In this document: in pieces, positions 25,653 through 34,738 of the stretch | How the letters are laid out: each line of letters starts with the position of its first letter | Numbering within the stretch: position 1 is the first letter of the stretch | Source: Lapidilactobacillus wuchangensis | Lineage (GTDB): Bacteria; Bacillota; Bacilli; Lactobacillales; Lactobacillaceae | Direction: 5' to 3' | DNA length: 64,000 nucleotides | Assembly (NCBI RefSeq): GCF_003946645.1 | Contig: NZ_RHOU01000006.1 | Location: 1-64,000 of the forward strand | Made by a program: the position numbers and the translations under genes | The notes under the pieces: model-generated | Told to the model about the DNA's origin: nothing | What the model saw: the letters and a program-made list of their open reading frames with translations, nothing else | Database searches by the model: none

Positions 25653-26513
25653 TTAATTTTTTAATCGTGCGAGACTCGCACCGAAAATTTGTTCAATGGT
25701 CACGGGATCGCGATGGTCGAAGAATTGACTTTCGTGACGATCAAGACCTGCAATCAAAGTCATTTCAGCCGCTGTTAATTTAAAATCAAAAACGTCGATA
25801 TTCTCGGTAATTCGGGCGGGATGAACCGACTTAGGGATCACCACAATGCCACGCTGCAACAACCAACGTAGAATAACTTGACCAGTGGTTTTATGGTATT
25901 TCGCGGCAATGTCAGCCAGGACTTCATTGGTGAAAATATCATGCTTGCCTTCAGCAAATGGGGCCCAAGCTTCAACCGTCACTTGCTCCCGTTGGTTAAA
26001 ATCAACCTCAGTCCCCTGTTGGTACCAAGGATTAACTTCAATTTGATTAACGGCCGGTTTAACCTCACTAGAAAGTATCAAATTCTGCAACTGGTCAGCG
26101 TAAAAATTCGAAACCCCAATCGCTCGGATTTTCCCCGCGTGATAAGCTTCTTCCAAAGCTCGCCAAGCACCAGCCACATCACCATAGGGTTGGTGGAGTA
26201 AATACAAATCTAAATAATCCGTTTGTAAATTCTTCAAAGAACGATCAATGGCAGCTTGAGCCCGCTGATAATTGGCATCAGCCACCCAAAGTTTCGAGGT
26301 GACAAATAGTTGTTGGCGATCAACACCGCTTTGTTTGATTGCCTGACCAACAGCCGTTTCATTTTGATAAGCGGCGGCCGTATCCAATAAGCGATAACCT
26401 GCTTGAATGGCCTCGACAACCGCAGTCCGACATTGTTCTAAATCGGTGATTTGAAAGACACCAAAGCCTAATTGGGGCATGGCTACACCGTTATTTAATT
26501 GAATTTCTTGCAT
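25653..26513 (-). CDS. Aldo/keto reductase (second paralogue)
   Basis: 286 residues, NADPH-dependent aldo-keto reductase. The tetrad is Asp and Tyr in LLDTAAAYQNETAVG, Lys in FVTSKLW and His in LYLLHQPYG; the cofactor segment is VIPKSVHPARITENI. It is clearly homologous to the reductase at 23481-24338. It is the first gene of an operon with the NmrA-like gene, and divergent from the LysR regulator at 26628, which probably controls it. The substrate is unknown; small aldehydes or ketones are likely. Confidence 0.9.
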   Translation of the reverse strand: MQEIQLNNGVAMPQLGFGVFQITDLEQCRTAVVEAIQAGYRLLDTAAAYQNETAVGQAIKQSGVDRQQLFVTSKLWVADANYQRAQAAIDRSLKNLQTDYLDLYLLHQPYGDVAGAWRALEEAYHAGKIRAIGVSNFYADQLQNLILSSEVKPAVNQIEVNPWYQQGTEVDFNQREQVTVEAWAPFAEGKHDIFTNEVLADIAAKYHKTTGQVILRWLLQRGIVVIPKSVHPARITENIDVFDFKLTAAEMTLIAGLDRHESQFFDHRDPVTIEQIFGASLARLKN

Positions 26514-26627
26514 TAACTTAACCTCACTACTTACTTGATGAATTCATTCTAACCCCAGTCGCATCGCTTGAAAATTACTAGATAAGCATGCTACTATACG
26601 TCTGATGTATACAAGGAGTTGAGGCCC

Positions 26628-27488
26628 ATGATTGATAATTACTTACTGGAAGAATTGGTCACGTTTGCCAAGTATGGTACCTTGGCAGCAACGGCGGAAC
26701 AACTAATGGTAACCCAGCCCACCGTGACTCGCGGCATGCAAAAGTTGGAAGAAGAATTAGGCGTCACGTTGTTTGTCCGGCAACCTAATCGCATTTCTTT
26801 AAGCAAAACCGGTCAATTTGCAGCAAAGGCAGCGCAAAAAGCGCTCGATCAAAATCAGCTTTTCATTGATGAGGTGCGTAAATATGAGCTTAATCAACGC
26901 GTCATCCAATTAGGAACGGTGGCCCCAGGACCGCGAATGGTTGTCAATAGTTTGAGATTAGCCAGCAATACCCGGCTTGAGCAACAGTTTATTGCACCAG
27001 AAGCTGTGGCGCCAAAGCTATTAAGCCATGACTACACCCTAATTATTACTAATCAAGAATTACAAACTGAGCAGATTGAAGCCCGATATTTAGGGAGTGA
27101 AAGTCTGTCAGTCAATTTGGATCAATTTACTTACCTCGCTAATCAACCAATGGTGACTTTTAAAGAGCTGAAGGGTCTGAGCTTCATAGTTTTGACTGAT
27201 ATTAGTCTGTGGCGTGATATTATCCAAGCCAATATTCCCCAGGCTAAATTTCTCTATCAAGCCCAAACGACTGCATTTACCGAAATCACTAAATATTCGA
27301 ACTTTCCCTATTTCAGTACGAACTTATCTAAATTGGCCCCAGAAAATCATCCCGATGAAAATGATGACCGTGTGCGGATTCCAATTAGCGATCCAGCCGC
27401 AAAAATGGATTTTTACGCGGCTTATCTGCAACAAAATCGAAAAATAGTAGCACCCTTAATCAAACAACTTACTGCCGCTTGGCTTTAA
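26628..27488 (+). CDS. LysR family transcriptional regulator
   Basis: 286 residues. The N-terminal winged helix is LLEELVTFAKYGTLAATAEQLMVTQPTVTRGMQKLEEELGV, with FVRQPNRISLSKTG; the effector domain follows. LysR regulators usually control a divergent gene, here the aldo-keto reductase/NmrA operon, in response to a small molecule or redox signal. AAGGAG nine bases before ATG 26628 sets the start. After its stop an AGCAGTTT/AAACTGCT hairpin (about 27519-27556) may be a weak terminator. Confidence 0.9.
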   Translation: MIDNYLLEELVTFAKYGTLAATAEQLMVTQPTVTRGMQKLEEELGVTLFVRQPNRISLSKTGQFAAKAAQKALDQNQLFIDEVRKYELNQRVIQLGTVAPGPRMVVNSLRLASNTRLEQQFIAPEAVAPKLLSHDYTLIITNQELQTEQIEARYLGSESLSVNLDQFTYLANQPMVTFKELKGLSFIVLTDISLWRDIIQANIPQAKFLYQAQTTAFTEITKYSNFPYFSTNLSKLAPENHPDENDDRVRIPISDPAAKMDFYAAYLQQNRKIVAPLIKQLTAAWL

Positions 27489-27616
27489 TTCAAGCAACGG
27501 CACTTTAACTTGCACCAGCAGTTTCTGAAGAAGATAAAAAAACTGCTAGTATTCGCGTTATACTGAATGGGTAATTCGTTAAACTAATTTTTACAACAAT
27601 CAAAGGAGCAAACAAA

Positions 27617-28645
27617 ATGAAATATGCAGAATTTGAAGGCGCGGGACAATTAACAATTAAAGATTATCCGCTGCCAAAAATTGAACAGCCCGACGATGTT
27701 ATTTTGAAAGTTGTTCGTACTTGTGTCTGTGGCTCAGATCTTTGGGCTTATCGTGGTTTCGAAGAACAAGGTCCCGAAAATGATGGTCATGAAGCACTGG
27801 GAATCGTTCAAGCAGTCGGCGCTGAAATCACGACGGTCAAGCCTGGTGATTTCGTCATTGCGCCCTTTACGCATGGTTGTGGTCATTGTCGTGCTTGCCT
27901 AGCTGGTTTTGACGGCGATTGTCAAAATCACACGGATAATTTCAGCAATGGCTGCCAAGCCGAATACATTCGTTTCCAACATGGTCAATGGGCTTTGGTT
28001 AAGGTTCCCGGCCAACCAAGCGATTATTCTGAAGGCATGTTGAAATCCCTGCTGACCCTTGCTGATGTCATGGCAACTGGCTATCATGCTGCGCGGGTGG
28101 CCAATGTGCAACCAGGCGATTCTGTGATTGTCCTTGGTGACGGTGCTGTTGGACTTTGCGCAATTATTGCCGCCAAGCTTCGTGGTGCAACGCAAATTAT
28201 TTCGACCAGTCGCCACCCAAGTCGGCAAGCTTTAGCCAGTGAATTTGGCGCCACCATCAATATTGCTGAACGTGGTGACGAAGGCATTAAAAAGCTCATT
28301 GCTGCTTCAAATGGTGGAGCTGACGCGGTGCTTGAATGTGTTGGTACTGAATTATCAACGAACGAATCCCTAAAGGTTGGCCGTCCTGGCGCCATTATTG
28401 GCCGCGTCGGTTTACCTCATGGTGACAAAATTGACCCCAGCGAAACTTTCGAACGAAACAATAGTCTCGCTGGTGGCCCCGCTTCAGTCACAACTTACGA
28501 TAAAGCCTTATTATTAAAGGCCGTTCTCGATGGCAAAATCAATCCTGGTAAGGTCTTCGATGGCACCTTTACCCTTGACCAAATTGAAGAAGCTTATCAG
28601 GCCATGACTGATCGTCAGGTTATTAAGTCTTATATTGTTTTATAA
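27617..28645 (+). CDS. Zinc-dependent alcohol dehydrogenase (MDR family)
   Basis: 342 residues. Catalytic zinc ligands lie in CVCGSDLWAYRG (Cys) and NDGHEALG (His-Glu). The structural-zinc lobe CGHCRACLAGFDGDC has four Cys. The Rossmann motif is VLGDGAVGLCAIIAAKL. It oxidises or reduces alcohols/aldehydes with NAD(P)H in the cytoplasm; the substrate is unknown. It has its own upstream region after the LysR gene. Together with two aldo-keto reductases, a flavodoxin and an NmrA-like protein it forms a carbonyl/redox gene group. Repeat locus 5 follows. Confidence 0.9.
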   Translation: MKYAEFEGAGQLTIKDYPLPKIEQPDDVILKVVRTCVCGSDLWAYRGFEEQGPENDGHEALGIVQAVGAEITTVKPGDFVIAPFTHGCGHCRACLAGFDGDCQNHTDNFSNGCQAEYIRFQHGQWALVKVPGQPSDYSEGMLKSLLTLADVMATGYHAARVANVQPGDSVIVLGDGAVGLCAIIAAKLRGATQIISTSRHPSRQALASEFGATINIAERGDEGIKKLIAASNGGADAVLECVGTELSTNESLKVGRPGAIIGRVGLPHGDKIDPSETFERNNSLAGGPASVTTYDKALLLKAVLDGKINPGKVFDGTFTLDQIEEAYQAMTDRQVIKSYIVL

Positions 28646-28689
28646 TTAATGCCAACTAGAGTGATATTTGCTTTGAATCCGAATTGGTT

Positions 28690-29319
28690 TTAGGCAGAAT
28701 AGTGGACAACTCCGTTACGGCCGACGGAGTGTGGAACGGTGTGGGCATTGATTTGGGCTTATTGCTAGCGCAACAATCTCAAATACAAGCCTTATCCTAA
28801 GCGATAAATCGCCAAGGATAATTTCACGCCTGACACCCCGGCGGCCTCCACTGCGTTTTGAGTTAGTTTAGTCCACTTTAGATTTGATTGATGTTAAGGC
28901 AGTACAAGTGAAGTTAGATACCAATCACCGGTATAAACGAACAAAATTGAGCGTCACTATTTAGAAAAATAAACTGTGACAAATTAATAAGCCTATTTGA
29001 CAAGTTTTCTGGGAATTAAACCAGAAACTGTCAAACAGGCTTTTTGGATACAGTTCAATTGTGATAACAATTTAAATCAAGTTGATTAGTCGCACTAGAA
29101 TTGCCTTAAGCACACTGACAAAGATGAAGTGAACAAAATCAACTCCAGACGGAATGGAGGGATCTTGTCGTCAGCCGCCAAATTTGTCTTGCCGCTTTTA
29201 GCGGTTAGACAAAGGCTCGTATTTGAAACAATTTGGTCTTTAATTGGTTCAAATCGATGCCGGCAGCGTTCCATGACAAGCAGCCCGGAATGCAGTCAGA
29301 ACTAATTCTGTTGCAACAC
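28690..29319 (-). repeat. Structured mosaic repeat locus 5 (composite, reverse)
   Basis: Between the convergent alcohol dehydrogenase and cbpB genes. A B core (about 28692-28865) has closing helix GTGT/ACAC, hairpins ATTTGGG...CTCAAAT and TTATCCT-GCGAT/ATCGC-AGGATAA. A terminator-like hairpin follows at 28989-29045. A reversed A core (about 29140-29319) has closing helix CTTGTC/GACAAG, a third closing sequence beside GGTTGT/ACAACC and TTGGCGT/ACGCCAA. It ends in GTTGCAACAC. Confidence 0.85.
28989..29045. terminator. Terminator-like hairpin inside repeat locus 5
   Basis: AAGCCTATTTGAC pairs with GTCAAACAGGCTT (one A-C mismatch), followed by a T run, with inner TTTCTGG/CCAGAAA pairing. It serves the convergent alcohol dehydrogenase and cbpB genes. 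Confidence 0.72.
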
Positions 29320-29353
29320 TTTTATCAAGCGATAAAACTTCACCTAAAATCTG

Positions 29354-29836
29354 CTAATCTTTGTCAGCAGGTTCTTTAGCAACGACTTCATATTCCTGCT
29401 CAATATTATGGGCCACATAATTGAAAGCCTTCATCATTTCCCGTCGCGTCAAAATACCTTGAAAAACATTTTGCTCATCAACGACTGGCAAGAAAGGATT
29501 ATCTACTAATAAATGTAAGGTCAAATCCATATCATCAGTCACTTTAATCGTATCAAATTCCGTTTGCATCACGTCTTGCACAGTCATTTCCGCAATCGGA
29601 TCAAAACTTAATTCCTCTAAGCCTAACATTGATTCCGTAATCATCGGCATAGTCAGTAAACCAGTTAAATGTGAATCAGTATCTAATACCGGAATTTTAG
29701 AATAACGCACTTTGGTTAATAGCATAAAGGCATGGGTCAGTGGATTAGTTGCTTGCAAGGTGGCAACGCGATCGGCCGGAATCAAAAAGCCGGTTTGTTT
29801 TTTTAGTAACATTTCTTCAATCGATTTGGCAATCAT
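29354..29836 (-). CDS. cbpB: CBS-pair protein, CbpB/YkuL-like
   Basis: 160 residues with two CBS motifs: FLIPADRVATLQATNPLTHAFMLL...KIPVLDTDSHLTGLLT and VTDDMDLTLHLLVDNPFLPVVDEQNVFQGILTRREMMK. Proteins of this form (YkuL, CbpB, DarB) bind cyclic di-AMP and, when unliganded, can activate RelA-type ppGpp synthesis. It is a single gene, divergent from the aquaporin gene. The assignment rests on CBS layout and length; ligand binding is inferred. Confidence 0.85.
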   Translation of the reverse strand: MIAKSIEEMLLKKQTGFLIPADRVATLQATNPLTHAFMLLTKVRYSKIPVLDTDSHLTGLLTMPMITESMLGLEELSFDPIAEMTVQDVMQTEFDTIKVTDDMDLTLHLLVDNPFLPVVDEQNVFQGILTRREMMKAFNYVAHNIEQEYEVVAKEPADKD

Positions 29837-29883
29837 TTAGCAAAAATTCCTTTCTGTTTCCATACTTTTTATTATGACACAGA

Positions 29884-29912
29884 TTGCTTGTCGTGCCATT
29901 AACAAGTATAAT
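29884..29912 (+). promoter_or_regulatory. Sigma-A promoter of the aquaporin gene
   Basis: TTGCTT (29884-29889), a 17-base spacer and TATAAT (29907-29912), about 30 bases before the GGAGG and ATG of the aquaporin gene. Confidence 0.75.
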
Positions 29913-29944
29913 ATTTATCTGTATTTTAATTTTGGAGGAAGAAA

Positions 29945-30676
29945 ATGACTTATTCGTTATTAACGCGGTTAGCCGCGGAATTCATTGGAACGGCCATCAT
30001 GGTAATTCTTGGTAATGGGGCCGTCGCCAATGTTGATTTAACTGGTACTAAAGGTGAACATGGTGGCTGGGTTTTAATTTCATTAGGATACGGTTCTGGC
30101 GTAATGATTCCTGCACTTATTTTCGGTGGTATTTCCGGAAACCATATCAACCCTGCCTTCACAATTGGTTTGGCCGCTAATGGTTTGTTCCCCTGGTCAG
30201 AAGTGCTCCCTTATATTTGTGCCCAAATGTTAGGTGCCTTCATTGGCCAAGCCATTGTCGTTTTGATTTACAAGCCCCATTACGACATGACGACCAATCC
30301 GCAACATATTTTAGGGACGTTCTCAACGATCGATGCTACTTCTAGTCGTTTCAACGGTTTCGCCAACGAATTTGTTGGTACTTTTATTTTAATTTTCTCA
30401 GCGCTGGGCATTACTAAGGCGCCATTTTTCCACAACGATTTGGGCACGGCTCATTTAGCACTTGGTTTCCTAGTGATGACTTTAGTTGCCTCATTAGGTG
30501 GCCCAACTGGACCAGCCCTGAATCCGGCTCGTGATTTAGCACCTCGGATTTTACACAGCTTACTGCCCTTGAAAAATAAAGGCAGTTCAGATTGGCGTTA
30601 TTCTTGGGTACCGGTGGTTGCACCAATTTGCGCCGGTATTCTCGCCGCGTTAACCTATAAGTCAGTCTTCATGTAA
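29945..30676 (+). CDS. MIP-family aquaporin / glycerol facilitator
   Basis: 243 residues, six transmembrane segments and two half-helices. The two NPA boxes are visible: GNHINPAFTIG and GPALNPARDLAPRI. The Asp after the second NPAR is typical of glycerol-conducting members. It should let water, glycerol or similar neutral solutes (lactic acid, dihydroxyacetone) cross the membrane. GGAGG precedes the ATG. It is a single gene with its own promoter and terminator. Confidence 0.92.
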   Translation: MTYSLLTRLAAEFIGTAIMVILGNGAVANVDLTGTKGEHGGWVLISLGYGSGVMIPALIFGGISGNHINPAFTIGLAANGLFPWSEVLPYICAQMLGAFIGQAIVVLIYKPHYDMTTNPQHILGTFSTIDATSSRFNGFANEFVGTFILIFSALGITKAPFFHNDLGTAHLALGFLVMTLVASLGGPTGPALNPARDLAPRILHSLLPLKNKGSSDWRYSWVPVVAPICAGILAALTYKSVFM

Positions 30677-30695
30677 ACCATTAATTTAAGCTTAC

Positions 30696-30736
30696 AAAAA
30701 AGCAACTCAGAAAGCAATTCTCTGGTTGCTTTTTAT
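30696..30736 (+). terminator. Terminator after aquaporin gene
   Basis: AAAAAGCAAC with CAGA pairs with TCTG and GTTGCTTTTT, followed by further T. Confidence 0.9.
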
Positions 30737-30822
30737 TTTGGCTAAAATAGTGACATCCTTTCAAAAATACGTAAAGCCTTTCTATTTTCACCAAAAAACT
30801 ACTCAATCAATTTTGATATGTT

Positions 30823-31346
30823 GGTAAAACAGAACTCGTTCTGACTGCATTGCGGGCTTGCTGGTTGTGGAACGCGGCCGACACTGATTGAAGCCTTTTT
30901 GCAAAAGTCTTCAATGCAGGTCTTATTGTAAGTGCTAAAGCACTAACAATAATTTGGCGGCTGACAACCACGCCCTCCATTTCGTCTGGAGTTAAAGTGG
31001 TACATTTAAGAATTATTAGTGCTTAAGACAGTCGTAGTGGGATTCAATAACTCATTTAATCAGTAGTAATAGTTGAACAGTAACAAAAAACGGCGTAACA
31101 ACTCAATTGTCAGTCGAGATTGTCACACTGACTTTTTTTACCACCACATTCTGGTTCGGCCAAGTAGTGGTGATCAGTTTTGTTAATTTAGTCCAGGCAG
31201 GGGCCCAGCGATTGGCGTCAATGGTGAAATTATTCTTGCCGCTTCAGCGGTTAGAATAAGGCTTGTATTTGAGATTGTTGCGCTAGCAATAAGCTCAAAT
31301 CAACGCCCACCATGTTCCACGCCCTCTTAATCGCTGGGCCCCTGCC
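30823..31346 (+). repeat. Structured mosaic repeat locus 6 (composite, forward)
   Basis: Between the convergent aquaporin and signal-peptidase genes. The forward A core (about 30827-31000) has closing helix TGGTTGT/ACAACCA, hairpin ATTGAAG-CTTTT/AAAAG-CTTCAAT and hairpin TTATTGT-AGTGCT/AGCACT-ACAATAA, all perfect. An inverted core is enclosed by an 18-bp perfect arm: GGCAGGGGCCCAGCGATT (31196-31213) pairs with AATCGCTGGGCCCCTGCC (31329-31346). Inside are GGCGT/ACGCC, ATGGTG/CACCAT and two hairpins. A weak T-flanked hairpin (about 31084-31140) lies between the cores. Confidence 0.85.
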
Positions 31347-31395
31347 GTTCTCAACTAGGGAACGACTTAACTCAATTAATTGCTTGAAGGAAATG

Positions 31396-31959
31396 CTAAT
31401 AAAACTGTAAAGTATTCAACGGCCAATAGCGCATTTTAACTGTGCCAATGATTCGATTCTGTTTAATGAAGCCGATCCGTCGACTATCACGGGAAATCGG
31501 GCGATTATCGCCGAGGACAAAATAACTGTTAGCTGGCACCTGATCGACGCCAAGCTTTTCTTTTAAAGTAAAGTCCTCCGTAAAGGCACTCCCGGTCAAA
31601 TAACGCTGCAAATACGGCTCTGGTGTTAAGTGGCCATTGATGTAAAGCCGATCTTGATTCATTTGCACGCGATCACCTGGCAAACCAATCACCCGCTTTA
31701 TATATAACGTGCCCGGATCATTAGGTGCATCAAAAATAATGACACTACCATGAATAATTTTTCCGTGACGGTAGGTCAGCACTTGATCACCGTCACGAAA
31801 ATTCTGGGCCATGGAAATGCCAGAAACAACATCTGTCGAAATTAAACGATGCAAAATAAACTGGGTGCACAAAAACAAAATCACCATGCTGGCCATCAAT
31901 TGTAGCCACCAACGCCAAGTGATGCTGTCATCGATCTGAGATGTTAATTGTTTCGCCAT
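31396..31959 (-). CDS. lepB: Type I signal peptidase
   Basis: 187 residues. One N-terminal membrane helix (LQLMASMVILFLCTQFIL) precedes the S26 domain: box B GISMAQNFRDGD (nucleophile Ser), box D YIKRVIGLPGDRV (general-base Lys), and box E YFVLGDNRPISRDSRRIG. It removes signal peptides from secreted proteins at the outer membrane face. The usual SMxP proline is replaced by Gln (SMAQN). It is a single gene; its AT-rich upstream region contains TATACT and TATAAT on the minus strand. Confidence 0.92.
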   Translation of the reverse strand: MAKQLTSQIDDSITWRWWLQLMASMVILFLCTQFILHRLISTDVVSGISMAQNFRDGDQVLTYRHGKIIHGSVIIFDAPNDPGTLYIKRVIGLPGDRVQMNQDRLYINGHLTPEPYLQRYLTGSAFTEDFTLKEKLGVDQVPANSYFVLGDNRPISRDSRRIGFIKQNRIIGTVKMRYWPLNTLQFY

Positions 31960-32128
31960 GATTATTAACCCCTAAAATACCGTTAGTTTTGTAGTCGACC
32001 GGTCACACCACATCTATTTGTGTATTACTAATCATTATAATCATAGTATACCACTAATTGCTCAATTCATTGCAATCATTTTAACGGCTAATTTTAGTGA
32101 TTCATGACTTTCAACTAATTTTCCCCAT

Positions 32129-32166
32129 AAAAAAAGCGCTGACTTCCGCTAAAGAAATCAGTGCTC
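32129..32166 (-). terminator. Terminator after yfcE-like gene
   Basis: On the minus strand AGCACTGATTTC pairs with GGAAGTCAGCGCT (G-U pairs included), followed by a run of seven T. Confidence 0.9.
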
Positions 32167-32185
32167 ACTAAGCTCATTCAATTAA

Positions 32186-32704
32186 TTAACGTTTGAATTC
32201 AAAGGCTAAGTCACTGACTGGCGTTAAATCGCGCGTATAGTACTGTACCTTGATGTTTTCAGGTGTGGTAGTCACAATGGCATAGGTGCCACCTAAAACG
32301 GCCCAGTGACCTCGAGGTTGGCTAATTGAACCAGGATTTAAAAACAAACAGCCCGCCGCCATTTCACAGGCCAATTGATGACTGTGACCATAAAAAGCTA
32401 AGGTGGCGCCAGCTTCTTGGGCCGCCAACTGCATTTTCGTCAAATCATAATTAATGCCCAGACGATGACCGTGCGCAATAAAAACGGTCTCGTCACCAAT
32501 CTTCTCAGTTAAACTAGCCGGAAATTGTTGATCAAAGTCCATATTACCACCAACAATTAAAAACTTGCTGCGTAAATCCGCATCATAAGCCAACTCAGAA
32601 TCACCACAATGGATCAATGCGTCAACATTGTTTTGATAGTGGTGAACTAATTTTTCAAGAATTTTTTGATCGCCGTGATTATCACTGACCACTAGAAACT
32701 TCAT
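32186..32704 (-). CDS. YfcE-like metallophosphoesterase
   Basis: 172 residues, MJ0936/YfcE family. Metal-binding blocks are FLVVSDNHGDQKIL, ALIHCGDSEL, VGGNMDFD, FIAHGHRLGI and FYGHSHQL. It is predicted to hydrolyse phosphodiesters; the natural substrate is unclear. ATG 32704 overlaps the rdgB stop (ATGA) and follows AGGAG by eight bases, so the two are translationally coupled. It is the last gene of the murI-rdgB-yfcE operon, a conserved order in Firmicutes. Confidence 0.9.
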   Translation of the reverse strand: MKFLVVSDNHGDQKILEKLVHHYQNNVDALIHCGDSELAYDADLRSKFLIVGGNMDFDQQFPASLTEKIGDETVFIAHGHRLGINYDLTKMQLAAQEAGATLAFYGHSHQLACEMAAGCLFLNPGSISQPRGHWAVLGGTYAIVTTTPENIKVQYYTRDLTPVSDLAFEFKR

Positions 32705-33321
32705 TTTACCTGCTCCTGTTCTTGCCACCATTGCTGCCAAACGGGTAATAAGTTCTTAATAGCAGCGCCACGATGACTGTATCGATTTTTCTCTGCGGGA
32801 TTCATTTCTGCAAAAGTCTTCGCTAATTCTGGTAAATAGAACAATGGATCATAACCAAACCCATCATCCCCGCGTGGCACACTGAGAATTTGTCCCAGAA
32901 CATCACCAGAAATCACTAAATCAGCAGTTGGTCGCTCTGGCCAGGCCAAAACCAAGGTGGTATGGAAATTGGCAGTCCGTTGCTCTGGTGGTAGGCCACC
33001 AAGTTCAGCTAAAAGCCGGGCATTGTTGGCAGCATCATTATGATCACCAGCATAGCGGGCAGACCGAATTCCAGGAGCACCATGTAAATAAGCTACTTCC
33101 AAGCCAGAATCATCGGCTAAAACCGGTTGTTTTAATAAGGCCGCAAAATGATCCGCTTTTAAGCGCGCGTTTTCTTCAAAAGTATGACCAGTTTCCCGGA
33201 CTTGTGGTAAATCAGTGAAATCATTTAAAGTTTTGATTTGCCAACCGGCTGCCGCAAATACCGCTTTAAATTCTCGGGCCTTACCTAAATTATTAGTGGC
33301 AATGACTAATTCGTGCTTCAT
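32701..33321 (-). CDS. rdgB: Non-canonical purine NTP pyrophosphatase (RdgB/HAM1)
   Basis: 206 residues. Family motifs are ATNNLGKAREF, LADDSGLEV, APGIRSARYAGDHND, GDDGFGYDPLFYLPE and SHRGAAI. It hydrolyses dITP, ITP and XTP to monophosphates, keeping deaminated purines out of DNA and RNA. Its ATG shares a base with the murI stop codon (TAATG), and its own end overlaps yfcE, giving a tightly coupled three-gene operon. Confidence 0.95.
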   Translation of the reverse strand: MKHELVIATNNLGKAREFKAVFAAAGWQIKTLNDFTDLPQVRETGHTFEENARLKADHFAALLKQPVLADDSGLEVAYLHGAPGIRSARYAGDHNDAANNARLLAELGGLPPEQRTANFHTTLVLAWPERPTADLVISGDVLGQILSVPRGDDGFGYDPLFYLPELAKTFAEMNPAEKNRYSHRGAAIKNLLPVWQQWWQEQEQVK

Positions 33322-34133
33322 TACTTCGACTCCTTCACATTGACTTGTTGTGCCTGGATATCATTGAGACCTAACCAATCCCCAGCAATTTGATCGAACA
33401 TTTCTGGTGAAGCCGTGGTATAAAACGAGGTTTGTCGCGGTCCTTCGAGATGATGGTTCGCAATTTCAAAGTAATCCAATAAAACCGACACTTCTGACAC
33501 AGCTTCAGCGCCAGAATCAATTAAAGTGACTTTTGGTCCCATAAAATCTTGAATTAAGGGCCGCAACAATGGATAGTGCGTACAACCAAGGATCAACGTA
33601 TCAATTTGAGTTTGTTTCAATGGTGCCAATGTTTCAGCCACAATTTTGCGAGCTAACTCGCCTTGATACTGATTACTTTCCACAAGCGGTACAAATTTCG
33701 GTGCGGCCAAGCTCACCACATCCAGATCAGGGTCCCGTAATTTGATTGCTTTCTCATAAGCATTGGAGGCAATCGTGCCTTCTGTGGCGATGACCCCAAT
33801 CTGACCATTTTGCGTGGCCTTAATTGCTGCCCGCGTCCCTGGTAAAATCACGCCGACAACGGGAATTTGTAAATGTGGTTTGATCACCTCTAAGGCCTCA
33901 GCTGTGGCCGTGTTACAAGCAAACACCAGCATTTTAATCTGCTTCTTTAATAAAAAGTTGGTCAATTGCCAAGTAAATTCCTGCACCTGACTAGCTGGCC
34001 GTGGTCCATAAGGCAAACGCGCTTGATCACCAATAAATACAATATCTTCTTGGGGCAACTGCCGCAGTGCTTCTTTGACAACAGTTAAACCACCCACACC
34101 TGAATCTAAAAAACCAATTGGTTGCTTTGCCAT
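33321..34133 (-). CDS. murI: Glutamate racemase
   Basis: 270 residues, MurI family. The start is [18 protein letters not shown]. The two catalytic Cys lie in [12 protein letters not shown] and [10 protein letters not shown]. It interconverts L- and D-glutamate, supplying D-Glu for peptidoglycan. It is the first gene of the murI-rdgB-yfcE operon; AAGGGA precedes the ATG. Repeat locus 7 lies upstream, between it and the divergent yslB, so the promoters of both genes share space with the repeat. Confidence 0.95.
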   Translation of the reverse strand: MAKQPIGFLDSGVGGLTVVKEALRQLPQEDIVFIGDQARLPYGPRPASQVQEFTWQLTNFLLKKQIKMLVFACNTATAEALEVIKPHLQIPVVGVILPGTRAAIKATQNGQIGVIATEGTIASNAYEKAIKLRDPDLDVVSLAAPKFVPLVESNQYQGELARKIVAETLAPLKQTQIDTLILGCTHYPLLRPLIQDFMGPKVTLIDSGAEAVSEVSVLLDYFEIANHHLEGPRQTSFYTTASPEMFDQIAGDWLGLNDIQAQQVNVKESK

Positions 34134-34214
34134 AATTATCCCTTCAAATCTTGAATTAAACTATATTGTCGCTTTTTTAGCGACTAATTTCAAGTGGCAC
34201 CCTGTAAAAATCCC

Positions 34215-34620
34215 TGTCAAAACAGAATTGGGTCCGACGCCATTGCGGGCTTGCTGGTTGTGGAACGCGGCCGGCATTGATTTGAGCTTATTGCTAGCGC
34301 AACAATCTCAAATACAAGCCTTGTTCTAAGTGGCACAGCCACTAAGAACAATTTGGCGGCTGACAACCACGCCCTCCATTCCGTCTGGAGCTGAGTTGGT
34401 GCACTTCATCTTTGTTAGTGTTTAAGGCTGTGATAGCATGATTAAGTGATTCAATTCAATCAGTATTAATAGTTGAACAGTAGCAAAAAATCGGTGCGAC
34501 AGTTCTATTCTTCAGTAGAGATTGTCACGCTATTTTGTTACCACCACCTCATCAAATTAGGGAAGACTTGATACCCTCTAAATCGCTGGGCCCCTGCCGC
34601 TCTCAACTAAGGAGCGGCCA
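34215..34620 (+). repeat. Structured mosaic repeat locus 7 (composite, second half deleted)
   Basis: A complete forward A core (about 34229-34402): closing helix TGGTTGT/ACAACCA, GCCG/CGGC, hairpin ATTTGAG-TTGC/GCAA-CTCAAAT, hairpin TTGTTCT-AGTGGC/GCCACT-AGAACAA. The middle spacer contains the AAAAAATCGGTGCGAC...GTCACGC hairpin type. The inverted partner is reduced to its right arm (about 34572-34600, AATCGCTGGGCCCCTGCC), with no matching left arm. It lies between the divergent murI and yslB genes. Confidence 0.8.
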
Positions 34621-34738
34621 AGTTAGTTACGATTCATTCGAAAACTTTCTTCTAACAATCTTACCAAATAGTTCAATAGTTTCCTTTGTCAGACCGCCAT
34701 AAAACCAGTATAATAGTGGATAGCTTGGAGGATGAACA

